From Rhizobium sp. RM (lineage in GTDB: Bacteria; Pseudomonadota; Alphaproteobacteria; Rhizobiales; Rhizobiaceae): a DNA stretch of 64,000 bases. Position numbers and translations under genes: made by a program. Every line of letters begins with the position of its first letter. Within the stretch, counting starts at the first letter, position 1. Shown one piece after another: positions 1 to 8,419 of this stretch. The stretch lies in the NCBI RefSeq assembly GCF_013390595.1, contig NZ_JACAWV010000022.1, positions 1,054,001 through 1,118,000 on the forward strand, read 5' to 3'. The notes below the pieces were generated by a model that ran no database searches, was not told the origin of the DNA, and saw only the letters and a program-made list of their open reading frames with translations.

Positions 1-729
1 AGCCGCGAACTCAATCAGATGAAATCCGGAAGCGGCGGCTCCGTCTATATCGGTGCCGTCACAGCCCCGGCGATCAGTCTGGTGGTCCCGGCAATCCGCC
101 GCGCCATGGACACTTATCCCGGCATTGAAATCAATGTGCAGGTGGAAAGCAGCAACATTCTGGCCCGGGAACTCCTGGCTGCCAGGCACGATTTCATTAT
201 CGGCCGAATACCCGATGATCTCGACCCCAGCCTGTTCTCCATTTACGAAATCGGCATTGAGCGGGCCTGCCTGATCGTCCGCGAGGGGCATCCTTTGCTG
301 AGCCGCAAACCGGTGGCACTGAAAGATCTCTCCGCCTATGACTGGGTCTTCCAGCCCCCCGGCGCGCTGTTGCGCAGGACCATGGAAGACGTCTTCCTTG
401 CCCACGGTGTTGCCATGCCGCGCAACATTATCAACACGCCATCTGTCGTCCTGACACTCGCGCTCGTCTGCAACACCAACGCCATCGCTCCTATCGCTCT
501 CGATATGGCCGAATTTGTTGCAGCGCAGCAGGCGCAGATCGGTAAAACACGGGTTTTGCCGACAGAATTTGACCTGAACGTCAAACCTTACAGCATCATA
601 ACAACCAAAGGTCGTGTTTTGCCCCCTAGTGCGCGTCTCCTCTACGATCTCGTCCTTGAGGAGAGCCGCAAACTTGCAACCGAGGTGCAATTCCCGTCGA
701 CAAGCCCGGCACAATCCTTCGTTGCTTGA
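1..729 (+). CDS. LysR-family transcriptional regulator, C-terminal part (5' end outside the window)
   Basis: The reading frame is open from base 1 and ends with TGA at 727-729, so the start and the N-terminal DNA-binding helix-turn-helix lie before the window. The 242 visible residues look like a LysR effector-binding domain. They begin at the linker strand (SVYIGAVTAP), continue with an alternating alpha/beta pattern including 'HPLLSRKPVALKDLSAYDWV', and have the usual LysR C-terminal length. Such proteins sense a small molecule and regulate a nearby, often divergent, gene. The regulated gene is not visible. The family is clear, but the effector is unknown; resemblance to GbpR-type sugar or aromatic-acid regulators is only an impression. 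Confidence 0.85.
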   Translation, partial: SRELNQMKSGSGGSVYIGAVTAPAISLVVPAIRRAMDTYPGIEINVQVESSNILARELLAARHDFIIGRIPDDLDPSLFSIYEIGIERACLIVREGHPLLSRKPVALKDLSAYDWVFQPPGALLRRTMEDVFLAHGVAMPRNIINTPSVVLTLALVCNTNAIAPIALDMAEFVAAQQAQIGKTRVLPTEFDLNVKPYSIITTKGRVLPPSARLLYDLVLEESRKLATEVQFPSTSPAQSFVA

Positions 730-754
730 ATGACGCCCGATAAGGAGTGGACGG

Positions 755-1219
755 ATGCTATTTGGACAATCCGTTTTCCAGTCAGTCATTGAAAGACTGA
801 AGCGGGAAGCAGACGAAAATACTGCGGAAGGCGATGAGGTACCGGTAAATTACCGCGTCGGCGGAATGACGTCGGGTTTCGTCATCAATACGGAAACATC
901 AGAAAGGCAACCCGGCAACAGCGGCATGGAGGCCTATATGGCATTCCTGGCTGACGCTCCGCCACCACCCGAACCGGAGCCTGAGCCCGAACCGGACCCC
1001 ATGCCGAGCTATCTTGAGAAAACCTCGCTTGAGGACGTCGCCAACGAGTTGGACATCACCGAACGCGATACGCTGGCGACACTCACCGAAAAACGACGCC
1101 GCTTCGCCCGACTTAATCATCCAGACGGTGTGAGGCCGGAGTTCCGGCAAAATGCGACACTGCGCATGACAGCAGCCAATCTTCTGATCGATCAGGCAAT
1201 CCGCATGTTACGGCGCTGA
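755..1219 (+). CDS. Small protein with a C-terminal J-domain-like segment
   Basis: This is a 154-residue protein. The ATG at 755 has AAGGAG eight bases upstream. There is no signal peptide. Residues 69-83 form a Pro/Glu linker of alternating PE pairs. The C-terminal 60 residues resemble helices II and III of a J domain: a basic helix (about 108-120), then His-Pro-Asp at 122-124, then a second helix to the end. HPD is the tripeptide through which DnaJ proteins stimulate Hsp70 ATPase. Helix I is short, and the Gly/Phe and zinc regions of DnaJ are absent. A role as a specialised DnaK co-chaperone is inference. It follows the LysR gene by 25 bp on the same strand but need not be in its regulon. 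Confidence 0.7.
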   Translation: MLFGQSVFQSVIERLKREADENTAEGDEVPVNYRVGGMTSGFVINTETSERQPGNSGMEAYMAFLADAPPPPEPEPEPEPDPMPSYLEKTSLEDVANELDITERDTLATLTEKRRRFARLNHPDGVRPEFRQNATLRMTAANLLIDQAIRMLRR

Positions 1220-1236
1220 CAGTCGAACGTCAGCAA

Positions 1237-1491
1237 TTATGCCGTTTCGTCCTTATCGATTATCTTGTCGGCAGGTTCTTCGTTCGTTTTGATCTCATCT
1301 GCAGCCGGCCCGGGCTTGAAAGCCACCAGCAGCACATAGCCGGCATAGACAGCAATGCCGCCGACAACCGTGCCCCAGAAAAATTCCCGATTGACGAACT
1401 CAACGACCGCCCAGACGGCACAAAACCCAACGATCAGCAGTCGCACCCAGATGGGACGATAGAGCGGATGGCTCGTGTCGATATTAAGCAT
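1237..1491 (-). CDS. Small inner-membrane protein, DUF3329-like
   Basis: This encodes 84 residues. The frame extends further upstream, but the ATG at 1491 has GGAGA about six bases before it and gives a natural N-terminus. Two hydrophobic segments are visible at about residues 14-33 and 37-58. The first follows a short N-terminus with 'HPLYRPIWVR', and the tail is acidic and hydrophilic. The pattern matches what I recall of DUF3329, small two-helix proteins of alphaproteobacteria with no assigned role. Its 3' end faces the J-like gene 17 bp away. Family assignment is from memory of the pattern. Confidence 0.65.
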   Translation of the reverse strand: MLNIDTSHPLYRPIWVRLLIVGFCAVWAVVEFVNREFFWGTVVGGIAVYAGYVLLVAFKPGPAADEIKTNEEPADKIIDKDETA

Positions 1492-1637
1492 GGCGTCTCC
1501 GTGGAGGCTGATGTGCCGAAACCGGCTTTGGGAACGCTCTATGTCGCCTCCCGAGCAAATCGCCAAGTAAAATCGTCGTAAGTCAAAGGAATATCAAAAA
1601 ATAAGACTGGCCCTGCGTATTCCAGAAAAAACTCTGA

Positions 1638-2132
1638 TCAATCGCGCAAGCGTCCAAGCAGGGTAAGAAGTTTGTCGCGCGCCTTCTCGCCACCAATCTT
1701 GTCGATCAATTTTTCTTCACGGTCGCGCCATTTGGCGGAAAGACTGTCGAGCAGCCCGACACCCTTTTTCGTCATGTCGAGAAAATGCACCCGCCTGTCG
1801 TCTTCCGATTTGCGACGGACAAGCAGGTCCTTTTCTTCCATGCTGTCGACGATGGCGACGAAGTTGGCCCGCTGGATACCGAGCGCCTCTGCAACGTCGC
1901 TTTGCTTGAGACCGGGATTGCCACCAACGATTACGAGAACGGAAAAATCCGCTGGCCTAAGGCCCTGTTCAGCCAGCACATCGGCAAAACTGTTTGCCAC
2001 GGCAAGTTGCGAATGTCGCAAGTGATAACTGATCGCGTTCGACAACAAACCGTAGTCGATTTCCGCATCAGTCTCGTCAAATTCCATCTTTTCGGATCTT
2101 CGTTCGTTGTCCCGTGCCAATCGTAAAGCCAT
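1638..2132 (-). CDS. MarR-family transcriptional regulator
   Basis: This is a winged-helix MarR-type regulator. After an acidic N-terminus comes a dimerisation helix (YHLRHSQLAVANSFADVL), then the recognition region 'LKQSDVAEALGIQRANFVAIVDSMEEKDLL' read in pieces, then the wing with the conserved DDRR (KSEDDRRVHFLDMTKKG), and C-terminal helices. I chose the ATG at 2132 (164 residues) because GGGGA lies just upstream. An ATG at 2087 with a weaker ribosome site is the alternative. MarR proteins usually repress an efflux or stress gene by binding a palindrome and release on binding a phenolic ligand. No target is adjacent except possibly the gene itself. Confidence 0.85.
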   Translation of the reverse strand: MALRLARDNERRSEKMEFDETDAEIDYGLLSNAISYHLRHSQLAVANSFADVLAEQGLRPADFSVLVIVGGNPGLKQSDVAEALGIQRANFVAIVDSMEEKDLLVRRKSEDDRRVHFLDMTKKGVGLLDSLSAKWRDREEKLIDKIGGEKARDKLLTLLGRLRD

Positions 2133-2634
2133 CGGATCCCCGCGTGATTCGTACCATCTACCCGGGCGGCAGCATAAACGACAAAGCGCTAAAACTGTAT
2201 TCAAAATAAATGTAGATGATACTAATATTGTATAATAATTTGGTGGTTACCCCGAAAATCTTCACCGTAACACTGACAAAAGCCCTAATATTAGGCTGCC
2301 AAAGCCCGAAAAAGTGATCACCGCAAAGTGAACATTTCGGTAGCCGGCAAACACATCGCCAACCCGTCAGTTATTCTCATATCCCCCTTCACGAAGAACT
2401 GGCGGAACCGGGTACCACACGAACCTGTCAAGAAAATCGTCACTACTTATGGGAGCGTCTTTTTCACAAGTGCAAATCTCAACCCACCCTGACCAGCTCT
2501 GAAACCACGAACAACACCATAATTTTTCAAATCACCAAACAGCCGCAGTTTCACAACACTCTCGTATTTTGACATTGATGTGAGAGAAAAGCTGGGCTAT
2601 GAACCAACCGCTGCGCGATTCACGCGTCGAGGCT
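2133..2634. other. AT-rich intergenic stretch between marR-like gene and tRNA-Arg
   Basis: About 500 bp without a credible coding frame on either strand. It should hold the leftward promoter of the MarR gene and the rightward promoter of the tRNA. A TTGACA hexamer at 2569-2574 is a plausible -35 for the tRNA, but no convincing -10 sits at 16-18 bp spacing. I see no repeat, terminator or structured RNA that I would defend. Confidence 0.5.
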
Positions 2635-2711
2635 GCACCCGTAGCTCAGCTGGATAGAGTGTTGGATTCCGATTCCAAAGGTCACAGGTTCGAATCCTGT
2701 CGGGTGCGCCA
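2635..2711 (+). tRNA. tRNA-Arg (anticodon CCG)
   Basis: A full cloverleaf can be drawn. The acceptor stem GCACCCG (2635-2641) pairs with CGGGTGC (2701-2707). There is a D-arm with AGCTGGATA, and the anticodon stem TTGGA/TCCAA closes the loop TTCCGAT with anticodon CCG. The T-arm is ACAGG-TTCGAAT-CCTGT. The discriminator G is followed by an encoded CCA. It reads CGG arginine codons. Its 3' end abuts the lower-GC defence islet, a usual place for integrated elements, but I found no second copy of the 3' end of the tRNA in the window. Confidence 0.97.
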
Positions 2712-2773
2712 TTTAACTTTTTTATTTTATTGACCTATAAGTTTTTCTTGTCCTCGTGCGAGCTGAAAACAAG

Positions 2774-3013
2774 CTAGCTTAGTAGCTCATATTCTCCGGA
2801 ATTATGAATGATTTCGATGTAACGTTCCCGGCTCGGTCTCAGAGCTAGCGCAGTTCCATTACCGTGCTCCGAACAAAGTAACTCTATAGAGCCCAGGTTA
2901 TTGTTGCAACGCGCCCATATGACGAAGACCCAACCGGCTATATCGCCGATAGCGATGTTGCCGGCGCAGCTTTTTGCATCGACCAAACGTTTGAAAGCGG
3001 CGATCAGCCGCAC
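2774..3013 (-). CDS. Hypothetical short protein beside the tRNA (doubtful)
   Basis: A 79-residue frame starting with GTG. The C-terminal half has a plausible protein composition (Arg/Glu/Ile-rich end), but there is no recognisable domain, no good ribosome site and no coupling to a neighbour. It lies downstream of, and on the same strand as, the Mrr-like gene. It may be a degraded remnant of an island gene rather than a working gene, or a chance frame. Confidence 0.25.
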   Translation of the reverse strand: MRLIAAFKRLVDAKSCAGNIAIGDIAGWVFVIWARCNNNLGSIELLCSEHGNGTALALRPSRERYIEIIHNSGEYELLS

Positions 3014-3127
3014 GCATATCGAGGCGAGATGTTGCTAGCCTTCGCGAAATGCGCGAAGACACTGAGTGTCACAAATTATGTATTGTGTTAGGTTCAGTTT
3101 GCGCCAAAGCGTCCCGATAGAACTAGT

Positions 3128-4171
3128 TCAGGTGGAACGGTTCTCCTCTAGAGAGGGTACATAAATCCTCTTGAGAGGTAGTAAAGCTTGATAGCGAGGA
3201 TCGAAGCCGTGGTAGTGCTCGAAAATCAAGCCCACGAGCTGGTCGCCATCTATGAGCCGAAGATTGGGCTTTGACCGGTCGTACTCACGCGCGTCCTTGG
3301 TATAGCTGCCAAGTGTGACGAATAAGCCGAACTCGCCGTTCTCCACATTGCCCAGTAGCTGCGTAACTTCTGGTCGGCCAATCGGGTTGGTAACCTGCTT
3401 GCATTGAACCTTGATCACCGGAGGCTCAAAGCCGAGCTCATCCTTATGCGCGATTACGTCAACACCTCCATCACCGGATTTGGGTGTGACGCGGGCGTGA
3501 TAGCCCATGCATTCCAGCAGGTGTGCCACGAACTGTTCAAACTGATAGGCGTCAATGACTGTCTTCAGCTGCCGAATAACAAAGTCCTGCGTCGTTTCCT
3601 CAGCCTGCGATGCTACAGCTTTTGAAACCGTTGCATCGTCGCGTCGCTCTTCCGTCGCGTTTTCGGTCGTTTCTGGCAAAGGCGAGCCATCGAGTGCGGC
3701 CAAGAACTCGTTGCGGTAGTTCTTAACGGCAAAGAGGGTGATAAACGAGCCAATTTCGTAGAGTGCGTCCTGCGAGAAATCTTCACGGGGCAGATGCTTC
3801 AGCCACTTCACCGGCAGCATATTGGGGTAGGTCGGATTCTTCAGGGGATGGTATTGATAGGGTCCCGCGATCTCGCCCAAGTTGACCATCCGATCCACTT
3901 TTGACGGATATACAACGAGATCGCCCGGTTTCACCTCATGAAGAAAACGGAATAGCACCCCGGCTTGTACCGGGATGGAGCCAGGCTTTGCGTCAGGGTA
4001 AGCAACTTTGATTGCGGCTTTGAAAGCTTCTCGGTTCGCTGCCAACTTGGAAAGGTCCCCAAGCTGCGGCCAGCCGATTCCGACGAAACCCTCATCCGTC
4101 GGGTTGGTGCCGACGCTGATGTCCATGTGAACGCCCCAGAGCGCGGAACTCCTATTGCTCGCTTCGCTCAT
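3128..4171 (-). CDS. Mrr-type restriction endonuclease with N-terminal PUA/EVE-like domain
   Basis: This 347-residue protein has two parts. Residues about 10-160 resemble EVE/PUA-like modules that read modified bases (GFVGIGWPQLGDL; then KPGDLVVYPS; then LGEIAGPYQY). Residues about 205-330 carry the Mrr-type PD-(D/E)xK nuclease fold: Glu212 in the first helix, then GDGGVD at 233-238 and QCK at 256-258, where the QxK variant of the last motif is typical of Mrr. A charged linker separates the two. Mrr enzymes cut DNA bearing foreign methylation. Its start codon overlaps the stop of the TIR-like gene by 4 bp, so translation is probably coupled and the two may work together. Substrate specificity is unknown. 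Confidence 0.88.
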   Translation of the reverse strand: MSEASNRSSALWGVHMDISVGTNPTDEGFVGIGWPQLGDLSKLAANREAFKAAIKVAYPDAKPGSIPVQAGVLFRFLHEVKPGDLVVYPSKVDRMVNLGEIAGPYQYHPLKNPTYPNMLPVKWLKHLPREDFSQDALYEIGSFITLFAVKNYRNEFLAALDGSPLPETTENATEERRDDATVSKAVASQAEETTQDFVIRQLKTVIDAYQFEQFVAHLLECMGYHARVTPKSGDGGVDVIAHKDELGFEPPVIKVQCKQVTNPIGRPEVTQLLGNVENGEFGLFVTLGSYTKDAREYDRSKPNLRLIDGDQLVGLIFEHYHGFDPRYQALLPLKRIYVPSLEENRST

Positions 4172-5106
4172 GGTTCGACTGCCTTTTCATCTAGCCCGAA
4201 GAAGATCGATATCTGACGCTTGACGGCTTCCCGTAAGCCGTTGGTATCACTTGAGCGAAGCTGCTTAATCCCTGCGAGGTTGAACCGGATATCTTTTTGT
4301 GCGTCACCGATTGAGCTGTTGTGTACCAGCAAAAAGTTCTGGTGAGGTAAGCCGTGGCCTTGGTTCAATCCCATGAGGTAGCCTATCTCATGATAGACGT
4401 TCGGGTTGCCCTTCGTTAAATCGGCGATGAGATAGCCAGAATCTTCGATCAACCGCAGGATTTCATCATTGATAATGTAGGAAAAGCCGGTATCGAATTG
4501 ATCAATTCGAAGTGGCCTAATTGCGATATCTAGATCATGCTTAACGTTTAGATCGTCAATTGCACTTTTGATTGCCTCGAAATTTGGTTTTGTATCTTCG
4601 CTGAACTGCATAGATATGAATACTTGGCGTCTTCGAGATTGTGCGATCTTGCTAAAAATCTTGATGAGATCAGCCGCGTTAATTGAACGCAGTTCGTATT
4701 GGTGCGTTCGCATCACCCAATTGGTGAACTGCTCGTATGTGCCCCGGCTTCGATCCCTGGAGACCTGGAAATAGAGGAAGGCGGCGAATAAGCCCTGCGC
4801 TGTTGAGGTTCGCAGCCGCTCGTCTGCATATGTTTGGTCAACTGCCTTTATCGCTTTAAGTATGCCATCGGTGTCCGGGACATTTTCAACACCGACCTGA
4901 GCCGCCAGATCCTGCAAGCTTTGTATGATTACTGACCGAACACAAGGCTTTTGGTCCTTATTCTGCCCGAACACTCCTCGCAAGTTGGTCAGATAGTCGA
5001 AGTTTAGACGATCTTTGAGGTGGCGACACTGAAGGTACTCGGAACCGAAGCGGTCACGTAGATCTGTAGGCTTTCGGCCACGGCCGACTTTCCGTTTTCC
5101 ATGCAT
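4168..5106 (-). CDS. TIR / nucleoside-deoxyribosyltransferase-like protein in the restriction locus
   Basis: The C-terminal half (about residues 160-300 of 312) begins RRQVFISMQF and contains 'IDQFDTGFSYIINDEI', 'SGYLIADLT' and NPNVYHEIGY (residues 234-243). This is the fold and motif set of TIR/deoxyribosyltransferase-like effectors, where the Glu of the last motif (about 240) is the likely catalytic residue acting on NAD or a nucleoside. The N-terminal half is unfamiliar. The start is uncertain: ATG at 5106 (TTG at 5124 possible) lies inside the end of the S-subunit gene, in another frame, and the first 40 residues may be leftover S-subunit sequence. It overlaps the Mrr-like gene by 4 bp. 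A role as a defence effector is inferred from fold and neighbours. Confidence 0.72.
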   Translation of the reverse strand: MHGKRKVGRGRKPTDLRDRFGSEYLQCRHLKDRLNFDYLTNLRGVFGQNKDQKPCVRSVIIQSLQDLAAQVGVENVPDTDGILKAIKAVDQTYADERLRTSTAQGLFAAFLYFQVSRDRSRGTYEQFTNWVMRTHQYELRSINAADLIKIFSKIAQSRRRQVFISMQFSEDTKPNFEAIKSAIDDLNVKHDLDIAIRPLRIDQFDTGFSYIINDEILRLIEDSGYLIADLTKGNPNVYHEIGYLMGLNQGHGLPHQNFLLVHNSSIGDAQKDIRFNLAGIKQLRSSDTNGLREAVKRQISIFFGLDEKAVEP

Positions 5107-6140
5107 GGGGTGATCTTCGCCCAAAGCAGGTCACCCTCGCGGAAAGAGGTGTACGCGACGTTCTCCGCGAGGACCCGCTTTTCGCGCTTTTCTATGGTGC
5201 CTAGCCGGTCGGATATAGCGTCCATCGGGACAAAGCTGACCTCATCTGTGTTGCTTAGCCCGCGAAATACAGTTTTAGGGTTGATCGCGCAAATCGTGCC
5301 GAGCTTGGCGTTTGGGTAGGTCGAGGAGTGCATGTTGAAGTCGTACTGGTGCACTCTGGCGTCAAACCGCCAGCCGCCGAGGTCGCTGGCCTTAGTGCGG
5401 AACATGCGCTTTCCGATGGTGTTGTCCGGTTCCGGCGGCAGGGCGATGCCAAGCTCAGCCAGTAGGCAATCGTCGGTCGAAGCTAAGAGCGCGTCGGCTT
5501 GTCGATACTGTAACTCAGCGTTCGCTGCAGAGGTGTCGTATTGGTGGACGAGTTCGTTTTGCTTGTTCAGCTCAGGGAGAGGGACAACGATCTTATGGAT
5601 AAGCGTTTTGTCGAGATAATCTACGCCGTTGTTTGCAACAAGCCCCAGCTTCATCTGGCGCTTTGCAAATTCGGACGACAGTGCGATTGCCAATAAGCGT
5701 GGGTTCACACCCTCCCTGGCTCGCATTCTGAAGATTGAGCCGTTGACGATTGCGTCTCCAATATCTTCTCGCACATGTGCAACCGATTTCTTAGAGGCAA
5801 TCGTGGCACCTTTTACAGCAAGGAGAATGTCGTCTTTATGCGCGCGGGCCTTGGGAATAAAATACTCCGTAGCGACCTGCGGGCAGGCTTCGAGATCAAT
5901 TCCCAAGTTTGGCGTTAGTTCTGCGGATCTAACGAACTTGATAGGTAGATCGGACGCATAGCTATCGCCGGGCGGGAGAACGCCGTAGGCACCGTTCGCA
6001 ATGTAGTCTCGAAGGTAGCGAGCTCCTCGTGCTTTCCAAAGTTTCTCGAAAAAGGCTTGAACACTGGGGGTGTATAGCCTGGGCATATGCTTTTCAGTCA
6101 ACCGACCCCAGCTCACCATGAAGAAATGCTCTTCATTCAA
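5004..6140 (-). CDS. hsdS: Restriction-modification specificity (S) subunit, probably truncated by frameshift
   Basis: This 378-residue protein has an N-terminal target-recognition domain, a central conserved region (about residues 190-215, 'IVVPLPELNKQNELV'), and the start of a second recognition domain ('LLWAKITPCMENGKSAVAES' near 345-365). A complete S subunit continues from that motif with a GFGSTE-like strand and a second conserved helix. Here the frame instead runs into about 20 unrelated residues and stops. The missing strand seems present in the +1 frame (DRFGSEYL...), which belongs to the next gene. It begins 8 bp after the methyltransferase stop. Its loss would leave the enzyme with half a target site, or inactive, unless the fragment dimerises. 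Confidence 0.8.
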   Translation of the reverse strand: MNEEHFFMVSWGRLTEKHMPRLYTPSVQAFFEKLWKARGARYLRDYIANGAYGVLPPGDSYASDLPIKFVRSAELTPNLGIDLEACPQVATEYFIPKARAHKDDILLAVKGATIASKKSVAHVREDIGDAIVNGSIFRMRAREGVNPRLLAIALSSEFAKRQMKLGLVANNGVDYLDKTLIHKIVVPLPELNKQNELVHQYDTSAANAELQYRQADALLASTDDCLLAELGIALPPEPDNTIGKRMFRTKASDLGGWRFDARVHQYDFNMHSSTYPNAKLGTICAINPKTVFRGLSNTDEVSFVPMDAISDRLGTIEKREKRVLAENVAYTSFREGDLLWAKITPCMENGKSAVAESLQIYVTASVPSTFSVATSKIV

Positions 6141-6148
6141 GCTGGGGC

Positions 6149-8419
6149 TCAGGCAAAAGGGCGCGGAGAGCCTCCCTCTATGTGTCGTATAAAGCGGCTC
6201 AACTCGGCGGCAACGGTCTCCAGTTCATTCGCAGCGGTCGGTCGGCCAGTGGCGTCGTAACCGATGTCGTCGGCAATCGCCATGAAGATATCGTAGTCGG
6301 CAATCTCGGCTTTCACCTTCGCCAAGAACTCGTCATTCAGCGTTTCGCGTAGAGTCGCGATACGCTCATTGTATTCTTCGGAAATCGCAGCCTTCCATTG
6401 CTTGAAATCTTCCGTTTCTTCATGCGACTTTTTGGCCTGTTCCGCTTCATTCTTCAGGCGGCGCTTTGCCTCTTGCGTTAAGGTGCCTTGAGCTGCAAGG
6501 GCGTCCAACTTGTCGATGAGCTGCTGATCGATCTGTTGGGATATGGCGTCACCCTTCTTGAGCTTTGCCGCTTTTTCCTTGATCAGATTTTCGAGTGCCT
6601 TGCCGCCGTCTTTCCGCGCATGGATCGCATCCTGTGCCTTTTCCTTGATGCGCTGAATGGCGATCGTCGTTGCGTCATCGAACTTCTTCAAGAAAAGGAC
6701 AGAGCTCTTCACGCCCGCGCCGTTGGCGGCAAAAGCGAACTGAGGCAACGAAACCACGCTGACAATACGCCAATGCTCCTCAATCCAGTCACGGACATAT
6801 TGCATGCTGGAATTGGTCAAGATGCTGTCCGGGATCACCATCGCGAGGTAACCGCCTGGCTTTAGGAAGCGGTGGCATTGCTCGATGAACAGAACTTCAG
6901 TCGTCTGCTGATCCCGTGGCTTCTCCAGAAAAGTGCGTCGGATCAGATCCTTATCGCCGACTTTCTTTTGTTTGACGATGATGTTTTTTAGCTTTGCGTC
7001 GATCCAGTCGACATCCTTGCACCCGAGCTCATATTCTTCCAGATAACGCTTCTCGTTCAGTTTGACCGTCGCACCGAACGGCGGGTTGGTAATGATGAAG
7101 TCAAAGCGGTTGGGTTTGAAACCCTGGTTCTTGGTCCGCTCTCGCATGATGTCGATCGGTTCCAGCCCATCAAAAGCGATGATGTTGGTGTGCCCGTCGT
7201 CATGGATGATCATGTTCATCTTGGCCGTGCGGGCGATGCCTTCAGAGATTTCGATTCCGTAAAGGTTGTTCTCCGCGAAGTCGTGCCAATGTTTATGATG
7301 TTGAACCGACACGGGTTCGAAATAGCCTTCCTCGGCCATGCGGTCAGCTTCGCGGCGAACCTTGTCGAGGGCGTGCAGCAAGAAACCGCCGCTGCCGCAT
7401 GACGTATCAATAACGACGGAGTCATGCGTGATGGGCAGTGCATCCACGATGAACTTAACGATGTTGCGCGGCGTAAAATACTGGCCAAACTCTCCCCGGA
7501 AGAAGCCAGTCATGAAGGTTTCGAAAGCACGGCCCTTGCTGTCAAGATCCGTCTTTCCGAGATTTGTTCCGGCAAGATAGCCGACGACGGTCTGAAGTTC
7601 GGAGTTCGAAAGCCGGATGTCCTCCTTGAAGACCTCAGAGTCTCTCTCCCGGCCTTTGTGATAGAGCGCCTGAACGCGCTTTTTGAGATCGTCGCCCTTG
7701 TCATCGGAGAAGACCTGAAAGTCATACGGTTCGCCTGGCTTTCTGTTTGTCCGTTCGTCCCAGATTTTGCAAAAAATCAGCTTGTCGAGTTCATCGAAGG
7801 CTTCTGACGGGTTCCGCTTGCCACCTGCCCAGAGAGCGTCATGCGCCTGTTTGAATTTGCGGGTAAGTTCATTTTCCTCGACAACCTCTAGCTCAAAACC
7901 GCCCTTGCCACCTTTGGTGTACTTCGCGCGCGAGGCTTCCTTCTGGTCGACCTTGGGAAGATCAGCGATCCGGTTTTCAACGCGCTCGGCACCGCCGAAG
8001 CCAGACACTTTGAAATAGTCGTTTCGGATGCCGGAGGTCATCCAAAGAAAATCGGCGCTCAGGGAGTTAGCGTAACCAAAACCTTGCTCAACGGCCTGGT
8101 CTAATTCGCCTTGGCTTGCTTCCTGACGCTTGCATTCGATGACTATGTAAGGCCATTTCTTAGACGCATCTTTGAACACAACCATGTCTGTATGGATGTT
8201 CGGCACGCGGTGAGGCACCGGATATTCAAGGGCAATCTGACCTGCCGAATAGCCATAGTCGAGGATGAGAGACACGTAGGCTTCCGCGCGCACGATCTCC
8301 TCGGGATCGCTCAGGCGGTATTTCTTGTTTTGCGCGCTGTAGATGACGTTTCTATTCTCGTCATCGAACGCAATAATGCGCTGTTCGATGCCGCGAGCTA
8401 TCGTATCCGAAACTGCCAT
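6149..8419 (-). CDS. Fused nuclease-DNA (adenine-N6) methyltransferase of a type I/IIB-like restriction system
   Basis: From the ATG at 8419, preceded by GGGGA, this is 756 residues; an ATG at 8434 lacks a ribosome site. Residues about 25-110 hold an HsdR_N-like PD-(D/E)xK nuclease: Glu65, Asp78, then ECK at 95-97. Residues about 295-600 form an HsdM-type methyltransferase: motif I as DTSCGSGGF (about 338-346) and NPPF (about 445-448). The C-terminal 150 residues are coiled-coil-like with many Lys/Glu. Cutting and methylating activities in one chain plus a separate S subunit is the BcgI (type IIB) layout. No helicase motor HsdR occurs nearby. It heads the minus-strand operon with the S, TIR-like and Mrr-like genes. 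Confidence 0.88.
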   Translation of the reverse strand: MAVSDTIARGIEQRIIAFDDENRNVIYSAQNKKYRLSDPEEIVRAEAYVSLILDYGYSAGQIALEYPVPHRVPNIHTDMVVFKDASKKWPYIVIECKRQEASQGELDQAVEQGFGYANSLSADFLWMTSGIRNDYFKVSGFGGAERVENRIADLPKVDQKEASRAKYTKGGKGGFELEVVEENELTRKFKQAHDALWAGGKRNPSEAFDELDKLIFCKIWDERTNRKPGEPYDFQVFSDDKGDDLKKRVQALYHKGRERDSEVFKEDIRLSNSELQTVVGYLAGTNLGKTDLDSKGRAFETFMTGFFRGEFGQYFTPRNIVKFIVDALPITHDSVVIDTSCGSGGFLLHALDKVRREADRMAEEGYFEPVSVQHHKHWHDFAENNLYGIEISEGIARTAKMNMIIHDDGHTNIIAFDGLEPIDIMRERTKNQGFKPNRFDFIITNPPFGATVKLNEKRYLEEYELGCKDVDWIDAKLKNIIVKQKKVGDKDLIRRTFLEKPRDQQTTEVLFIEQCHRFLKPGGYLAMVIPDSILTNSSMQYVRDWIEEHWRIVSVVSLPQFAFAANGAGVKSSVLFLKKFDDATTIAIQRIKEKAQDAIHARKDGGKALENLIKEKAAKLKKGDAISQQIDQQLIDKLDALAAQGTLTQEAKRRLKNEAEQAKKSHEETEDFKQWKAAISEEYNERIATLRETLNDEFLAKVKAEIADYDIFMAIADDIGYDATGRPTAANELETVAAELSRFIRHIEGGSPRPFA

